Source: Paenibacillus terrigena DSM 21567 (GTDB lineage: Bacteria; Bacillota; Bacilli; Paenibacillales; Paenibacillaceae). Taken from it: a DNA stretch of 64,000 bases. The position numbers and the translations under genes are program-made. The stretch covers positions 63,661 through 127,660 of the forward strand of contig NZ_KB895417.1 of NCBI RefSeq assembly GCF_000374845.1, given 5' to 3'. Below, piece after piece: positions 62,256 to 64,000 of this stretch. Below the pieces are notes generated by a model. It was not told where the DNA came from and did no database searches. It saw nothing but the letters and a program-made list of their open reading frames with translations. Every line of letters starts with the position of its first letter. Within the stretch, counting starts at the first letter, position 1.

Positions 62256-63476
62256 ATGAAGAAAATAACGGGAATTATCGTGCTGCTCCTTGCATGCAGT
62301 CTCATATCGGGTTGTTGGAATCGAATTGAGCTTAACGAGTTGTCGATTGTCTCGGCTACATCCTTCGATTTTAATGGCAACAAATGGGTGAATTCTTATC
62401 AGGTCATCATTCCGTCGGCAATTTCGTCGGGTACAGGTCTTGCAGGCGGCGGCGGCTCACAATCCCCTGTTACGGTATTCTCCACAGAGGGGAGAACAAT
62501 TCGGGAAGCCGTCGGGAAGAGCAGTATGGAGACGCCGCGACAGATGTTTTTTGCCCATAATAGTGCCATAATTATTAGCGAAGAAGTCGCTCGGCATGGG
62601 ATTAATGAGATTCTTGATTTGCATTACCGGAATACCGATGCCCGCGAGACCGTCAGTATCCTAATTACGCAAGGCAATGCAAGATCGATTCTGGAACGAT
62701 TAGTCCATACGGAGAAAATACCAGGTCAAGGGATTCGTGGGATCCTCAGCAATGAATCACGTAATACGTCGATCGTTCCAAGTGTCATGTTGTACGAATT
62801 AGCGATGGCAATCTCGAGTGACGGGAAAGGTGCTGTGATACCGGAAATTGTCTTTGCGGGTAACGACGAGGACGGTAGATCACTGGATGTCCTAAAAAAA
62901 ACCTATGAGCAGGCGAAGTTAAGAATAGGAAGGCTTGCCGTAATGCGTGGGGATAAATTTGCAGGCTGGTTGACGCGGGAAGAAGGGCTTGGCGTCTCTT
63001 TTATTGCGAATAAAGTGCGTTCCAGTAATCTGGCATTCCGATGCAAACCAGGGGACAAGACCTATAATATGACCTTTCGCCTCCAGACTTCTGCCACAAA
63101 GTTGAAACCCACGTTGCGTAACGGCAAGATGACCATGGGGATCGATATTAAAGGCGCGGGGTATCTCTTGGAGAGCAACTGCGTGACGGACCTCACTCAA
63201 CCTGCAGCGGTCAAACAATTGGAACAGCAGCTGCAAGAGGAAGTGAAGCAGATGGTGATCCGATCTTGGGAGGCGGCGAAGCGGCTGAAAGTAGATGTAT
63301 TCGGGTTCGCTGATGCCGTTCATCGCAAATATCCGAGGGAATGGAGAAGAGTAAAAAATAATTGGGAAGAAACTTTCAGTAAAATCCAAATTGAGCCCCA
63401 TATTAAGATTTCAATGGATCGTGTTGGGCTCACCAGCAAAACATTCAAGAGTTCAAATTCTGATAATGCGAGATGA
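62256..63476 (+). CDS. Spore germination receptor subunit C (Ger(x)C lipoprotein)
   Basis: The 406-residue lipoprotein has signal and lipobox 'LISGC' (Cys20) followed by 'WNRIELNELSIVSATSFDF', the GerC hallmark. Three alpha/beta domains follow. It sits on the outer face of the spore inner membrane and completes the receptor. Family length is normal. Confidence 0.93.
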   Translation: MKKITGIIVLLLACSLISGCWNRIELNELSIVSATSFDFNGNKWVNSYQVIIPSAISSGTGLAGGGGSQSPVTVFSTEGRTIREAVGKSSMETPRQMFFAHNSAIIISEEVARHGINEILDLHYRNTDARETVSILITQGNARSILERLVHTEKIPGQGIRGILSNESRNTSIVPSVMLYELAMAISSDGKGAVIPEIVFAGNDEDGRSLDVLKKTYEQAKLRIGRLAVMRGDKFAGWLTREEGLGVSFIANKVRSSNLAFRCKPGDKTYNMTFRLQTSATKLKPTLRNGKMTMGIDIKGAGYLLESNCVTDLTQPAAVKQLEQQLQEEVKQMVIRSWEAAKRLKVDVFGFADAVHRKYPREWRRVKNNWEETFSKIQIEPHIKISMDRVGLTSKTFKSSNSDNAR

Positions 63477-63483
63477 TTCTACC

Positions 63484-63720
63484 ATGAAAACGGGATTATG
63501 GATTTTGTTCTATGTCATGCTGCTCTATATCGGCACCCGTACGATACGAAGTAAAGGTTATACCAAAGAACTTGTCTTGTACGTTTGTGTGGTCGGATGG
63601 TGTATGTATTTAAGTCTAGCGGACATCTACGCATGGCCCATGCTGACCATTGCTACCCCAATGAATGCTGTCTTTACGCCTGTAGGCAAATGGATCGATC
63701 AACTATGGAAGGCTGGGTAA
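63484..63720 (+). CDS. Small membrane protein at the end of the ger operon
   Basis: The frame from ATG 63484 gives 78 residues with two hydrophobic segments ('GLWILFYVMLLYIGT' and 'LVLYVCVVGWCMYLSLADIY'). An in-frame ATG at 63466 overlaps the GerC stop and is an alternative. Small two-helix D subunits are found with some Ger receptors (GerVD, GerUD) and modulate their activity; this gene has the right size and place. RBS is weak. Confidence 0.65.
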   Translation: MKTGLWILFYVMLLYIGTRTIRSKGYTKELVLYVCVVGWCMYLSLADIYAWPMLTIATPMNAVFTPVGKWIDQLWKAG

Positions 63721-63775
63721 GTATATATGAATCCTTTGCCTAGAAAATGAGGAACAGGTCGGACCATGATTTTTG

Positions 63776-64000
63776 CTAGAATAATTCAAGCTGCTCGGGT
63801 CCTCGCTCCCACTTGTAAGCAGCGATGATCTCCGGCATGCGATAAGTTATCCCTCGCTTCTCGCATTCCTCTTGGAAGACCCATTCTAGCTGCTGCTGAC
63901 GCGTCGACATGCAGCCGTAGCGAATCCCGTAGGTGCGAATATACTGCGCTTTGAGTCCTGGATACAGTTTGTCCAACCAACGAAAATAATGCTCTCGTTG
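63776..64000 (-). CDS. Radical SAM protein, C-terminal part (SPL/Rv2578c-like), cut by right edge
   Basis: On the minus strand the frame is open to the window end. About 74 residues are visible, beginning 'QREHYFRWLDKLYPGL' and ending 'PEQLELF'. The 'REHYFRWL' pattern near the C-terminus is known from Rv2578c/SplB-like radical SAM proteins. The SAM-binding CxxxCxxC part must lie outside the window, so the assignment is from the tail only. Confidence 0.6.
   Translation of the reverse strand, partial: QREHYFRWLDKLYPGLKAQYIRTYGIRYGCMSTRQQQLEWVFQEECEKRGITYRMPEIIAAYKWERGPEQLELF

Overview
The window looks like chromosomal DNA of an endospore-forming Firmicute of the Paenibacillus type. The signs are a GerA/GerB/GerC germinant-receptor operon, an S-layer-anchored (SLH) subtilase, Firmicute promoter and RBS signals (TTGACA-17-TATACT, AGGAGG), a B. 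subtilis-style gntRKPZ operon, Btr/Feu-type siderophore genes, and many sugar importers and AraC regulators without local ATPases. No rRNA, tRNA, CRISPR array, prophage or complete insertion sequence was seen.

Layout. 1-5.3 kb: an ABC importer cut by the left edge (binding protein, two permeases, ATPase), then an MgtC-like membrane protein and a metallophosphoesterase. 5.3-10.5 kb (minus strand): gluconate operon gntR-gntK-gntP-gntZ with a perfect GntR palindrome over its promoter. 10.6-15.6 kb: GH92 mannosidase, AraC regulator and a sugar-binding lipoprotein. 15.7-22.7 kb: iron block with an HmoA-like heme monooxygenase, a Btr-like regulator, a Feu-like binding protein with two permeases, and two siderophore esterases; two clear Fur boxes. 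22.8-26.6 kb: LytS/LytR two-component system and a YhjX-like carrier with a YpdB-like direct repeat between them. 26.8-31.0 kb: SLH-anchored subtilase. 31.2-34.7 kb: YvfRSTU-like drug ABC transporter plus two-component system. 35.2-37.5 kb: AraC regulator and GH29 fucosidase. 37.6-38.9 kb: Rrf2 regulator and nitroreductase with twin operators. 39.0-42.7 kb: Mn/Zn ABC importer with MntR-like boxes. 42.8-47.7 kb: DUF2785 protein, DeoR regulator with PHP phosphoesterase, a broken intradiol dioxygenase, a ten-copy 51-bp repeat array and a DegV protein. 47.8-54.4 kb: ECF sigma, putative anti-sigma, two sugar permeases, an HlyD-like adaptor, a MITE-like element, a binding protein and a lipoprotein. 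54.5-59.1 kb: ArsR regulator with an SRPBCC-PDZ protein, a sugar kinase, an M29 aminopeptidase and a LysM/P60 hydrolase. 59.5-63.7 kb: germinant-receptor operon. The right edge cuts a radical SAM gene.

Most units pair a transporter or enzyme with its own regulator and a visible operator: GntR for gluconate, Fur for iron, MntR for manganese, Rrf2 for the nitroreductase, ArsR for the SRPBCC protein and LytTR for the carrier. The sugar and siderophore importers lack ATPases here and probably share ones encoded elsewhere, as MsmX and YusV do in B. subtilis.

The most unusual material is non-coding. Palindromic 51-bp repeats occur at two loci (34.9 and 46.1-46.6 kb), a nested inverted array of ~50-bp units lies beside the first, a MITE-like element sits inside the sigma-factor cluster, and a degraded copy of the aminopeptidase 3' end brackets the P60 gene. 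Among genes, the LytS/LytR-YhjX-like module and the ECF-controlled importer with an efflux-type adaptor deserve the closest look.
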